Shown in pieces: positions 6,165 to 11,390 of a DNA stretch of 11,390 nt (position 1 is its first letter; every line of letters starts with the position of its first letter). Source of the stretch: Hydrogenophaga sp. Its GTDB lineage: Bacteria; Pseudomonadota; Gammaproteobacteria; Burkholderiales; Burkholderiaceae. The notes beneath the pieces were generated by a model. It was not told the DNA's origin and did not search any database. It worked only from the letters and a program-made list of their open reading frames with translations. The translations under genes were made by a program, and so were the position numbers. The stretch spans positions 1 through 11,390 of the forward strand of contig JALOSH010000068.1 of the NCBI GenBank assembly GCA_025458545.1, written 5' to 3'.

Positions 6165-6240
6165 AACGCGGCGGAACCGGCTCCGCCGGGCCGCACGCGT
6201 TGCCCCCTGGAGGGGGTCGCGCGCAGCGCGGCGGGGGTGA
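6165..6240. repeat. GC-rich structured intergenic repeat after gltD
   Basis: A block of nested inverted repeats starts 5 bases past the gltD stop. AACGCG (6165-6170) pairs with CGCGTT (6196-6201) around GCGGA/TCCGC (6171-6175 and 6182-6186). Next comes CCCCCT-GG-AGGGGG (6203-6216), then a GCGC-rich run ending in GGGGG (6233-6237). From memory, blocks of this style, pairing an ACCGGCTCCGCC-like part with a CCCCCT-AGGGGG hairpin, recur between genes in Comamonadaceae. A dispersed lineage repeat is therefore my best reading. There is no T-run, so it is not a textbook terminator, but it could block exonucleases or slow polymerase after gltD. Confidence 0.5.
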
Positions 6241-6245
6241 TTCGT

Positions 6246-7727
6246 TCACCGCGGCAGGTCGGAAAAGCCCATCAGGAACTCGTCCACCGAGCGCGCGGCC
6301 TGCCGGCCTTCGCGGATCGCCCAGACCACCAGGCTCTGGCCCCGGCGCATGTCACCCGCCGCAAACACCTTGGGCACGTTGGTGGCGTAGCCGCCGGTGA
6401 AGTCGGTAGTCGCTTTGGCGTTGCCGCGGGCATCCTTGTCGACCCCGAAGGCATCGAGCACGGTGGCCACCGGGTTCACGAAGCCCATGGCCAGCAGCAC
6501 CAGGTCGGCCTTGTATTCTTTTTCGGTACCGGCCACTTCCACCAGCTTGCCGTCCTTCATCTCGACCTGCACCGTGGTCAGGCTGGTGACTTTGCCCTTC
6601 TCGCCCTTGAACGCCTTGGTGGAAATGGCGAACTCGCGCTGCAGGATGCCTTTCTCGGCGCTCTCGTCGTGGCTGGAGCTGGTGCGCAGCTTGAGCGGCC
6701 AGTAAGGCCACACCAGCGGCTTGTTTTCTTGCTCGGGCGGCTGGGGCATCACTTCGAACTGGGTCACGCTGACCGCGCCATGGCGGGTGCTGGTGCCCAC
6801 GCAGTCGGAACCGGTGTCGCCGCCACCGATCACCACCACGTGTTTGCCGTCGGCCCGCAGCTGGCCCTTGAGCTTGTCGCCCGCGTTGACCTTGTTCTGC
6901 ATCGGCAGGAATTCCATCGCGAAATGGATGCCGTCCAGATCGCGGCCGGGCACCGGCAGGTCGCGGCTTTGTTCGGAACCACCGGTCAGCAGCACGGCGT
7001 CGAACTGGGCCTTGAGGTCTTCGGCGCTGATCACCGTCTTGGCGTCGTTGGTGACTTTGAGGCTTTCAGGCATGGCACCGATCAGGGTGCTGGTCTTGAA
7101 CACCACGCCTTCGGCTTCCATCTGCGCCACGCGGCGGTCGATGTGGCTCTTCTCCATCTTGAAGTCGGGGATGCCGTATCGCAGCAATCCGCCGATGCGG
7201 CTGTTCTTCTCGAACACCGTCACGTCGTGACCGGCACGCGCGAGCTGCTGGGCAGCGGCCATGCCGGCGGGGCCGGAGCCGACCACCGCGACCTTCTTGC
7301 CGGTCTTGATCTTGGCCGGCATCGGCTGCACCCAGCCCTCGGCCCAGGCCTTGTCGATGATCGCGTGCTCGATCGACTTGATGCCCACCGCGTCGCCGTT
7401 CACATTGACGGTGCAGGCCGCCTCGCAGGGTGCGGGGCAGATGCGGCCGGTGAACTCGGGGAAGTTGTTGGTGCTGTGCAGCACGGTGATGGCGTTGTGC
7501 CAGTCGCCCGAATACACCAGATCGTTGAAGTCCGGAATGATGTTGTTGACCGGGCAGCCGCTGTTGCAGAACGGCGTGCCGCAGTCCATGCAGCGCGCCG
7601 CCTGCACCTTGGCCTGGCTGTCATCGAGCGTGACAACGAATTCCTTGTGGTGCTTCAGGCGCTCGGGCACGGGCTTGTAGCCCTCTTCCAGGCGCTCGTA
7701 TTCCATGAAGCCGGTGACTTTTCCCAT
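6246..7727 (-). CDS. gltD: GltD, glutamate synthase (NADPH) small subunit
   Basis: Small (beta) subunit of GOGAT, 493 residues. It oxidises NADPH on FAD and passes electrons through 4Fe-4S clusters to the FMN of GltB. The N-terminal half holds cysteines for the clusters: C46-x2-C49-x4-C54-x3-C58 ([15 protein letters not shown]) and C97-x3-C101-x3-C105 (CPAPCEAAC). The FAD dinucleotide fold follows, with [12 protein letters not shown] (148-159). The NADPH fold is marked by [14 protein letters not shown] (299-312). The C-terminal FAD block is [17 protein letters not shown] (455-471). ATG at 7727 has AAGGA 8 bases upstream and begins [13 protein letters not shown], the usual start for beta-proteobacterial GltD. 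It lies 33 bases after gltB, with which it must be co-transcribed. All key residues I can check are present. Confidence 0.98.
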   Translation of the reverse strand: MGKVTGFMEYERLEEGYKPVPERLKHHKEFVVTLDDSQAKVQAARCMDCGTPFCNSGCPVNNIIPDFNDLVYSGDWHNAITVLHSTNNFPEFTGRICPAPCEAACTVNVNGDAVGIKSIEHAIIDKAWAEGWVQPMPAKIKTGKKVAVVGSGPAGMAAAQQLARAGHDVTVFEKNSRIGGLLRYGIPDFKMEKSHIDRRVAQMEAEGVVFKTSTLIGAMPESLKVTNDAKTVISAEDLKAQFDAVLLTGGSEQSRDLPVPGRDLDGIHFAMEFLPMQNKVNAGDKLKGQLRADGKHVVVIGGGDTGSDCVGTSTRHGAVSVTQFEVMPQPPEQENKPLVWPYWPLKLRTSSSHDESAEKGILQREFAISTKAFKGEKGKVTSLTTVQVEMKDGKLVEVAGTEKEYKADLVLLAMGFVNPVATVLDAFGVDKDARGNAKATTDFTGGYATNVPKVFAAGDMRRGQSLVVWAIREGRQAARSVDEFLMGFSDLPR

Positions 7728-7760
7728 GATGTGTGTCCTTCGTGTGCGTGCGTTCCGGGC

Positions 7761-11390
<3,630 letters not shown>

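Overview
The window is a GC-rich piece of a chromosome from a beta-proteobacterium, most probably a Burkholderiales member of the Comamonadaceae type. That placement is an inference from the style of GltB, GltD and the Mla proteins, the codon use, and a GC-rich intergenic repeat of a kind I associate with that family. Every gene I can support lies on the minus strand, so transcription runs from the right edge to the left edge. No tRNA, rRNA, CRISPR array, insertion sequence, phage gene or pseudogene is visible.

Right part (11390 down to 6246): gltB, whose N-terminus lies beyond the right edge, then gltD. They encode the large and small subunits of NADPH-dependent glutamate synthase (GOGAT), the enzyme that turns glutamine plus 2-oxoglutarate into two glutamates. 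The main anomaly of the window is here. GltB appears to lack, in frame, a stretch of roughly 40 residues that normally follows the last cysteine of its 3Fe-4S cluster motif.

Middle part (6048 down to 2057): a complete retrograde phospholipid transport (Mla) operon in the order mlaF-mlaE-mlaD-mlaA-mlaC-mlaB. MlaF (ATPase), MlaE (permease), MlaD (MCE protein) and MlaB (STAS protein) form the inner-membrane complex. MlaC is the periplasmic lipid carrier and MlaA the outer-membrane lipoprotein. In E. coli mlaA is unlinked; here it sits inside the operon. A 197-base gap with a GC-rich structured repeat separates gltD from mlaF.

Left part (1926 down to 1): an ABC-2 type exporter pair (ATPase and permease, resembling E. 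coli YadG/YadH) with overlapping stop and start codons. It is followed by a BolA/IbaG-family gene that runs off the left edge a few codons before its expected end. A putative promoter (TAAAAT -10 box) inside an inverted repeat lies between mlaB and the exporter genes.

I see no previously undescribed multi-gene system. The region is largely conserved housekeeping and envelope-maintenance DNA. The observations worth a second look are the GltB internal deletion, a few intergenic structures, and the exporter pair placed between mlaB and ibaG.
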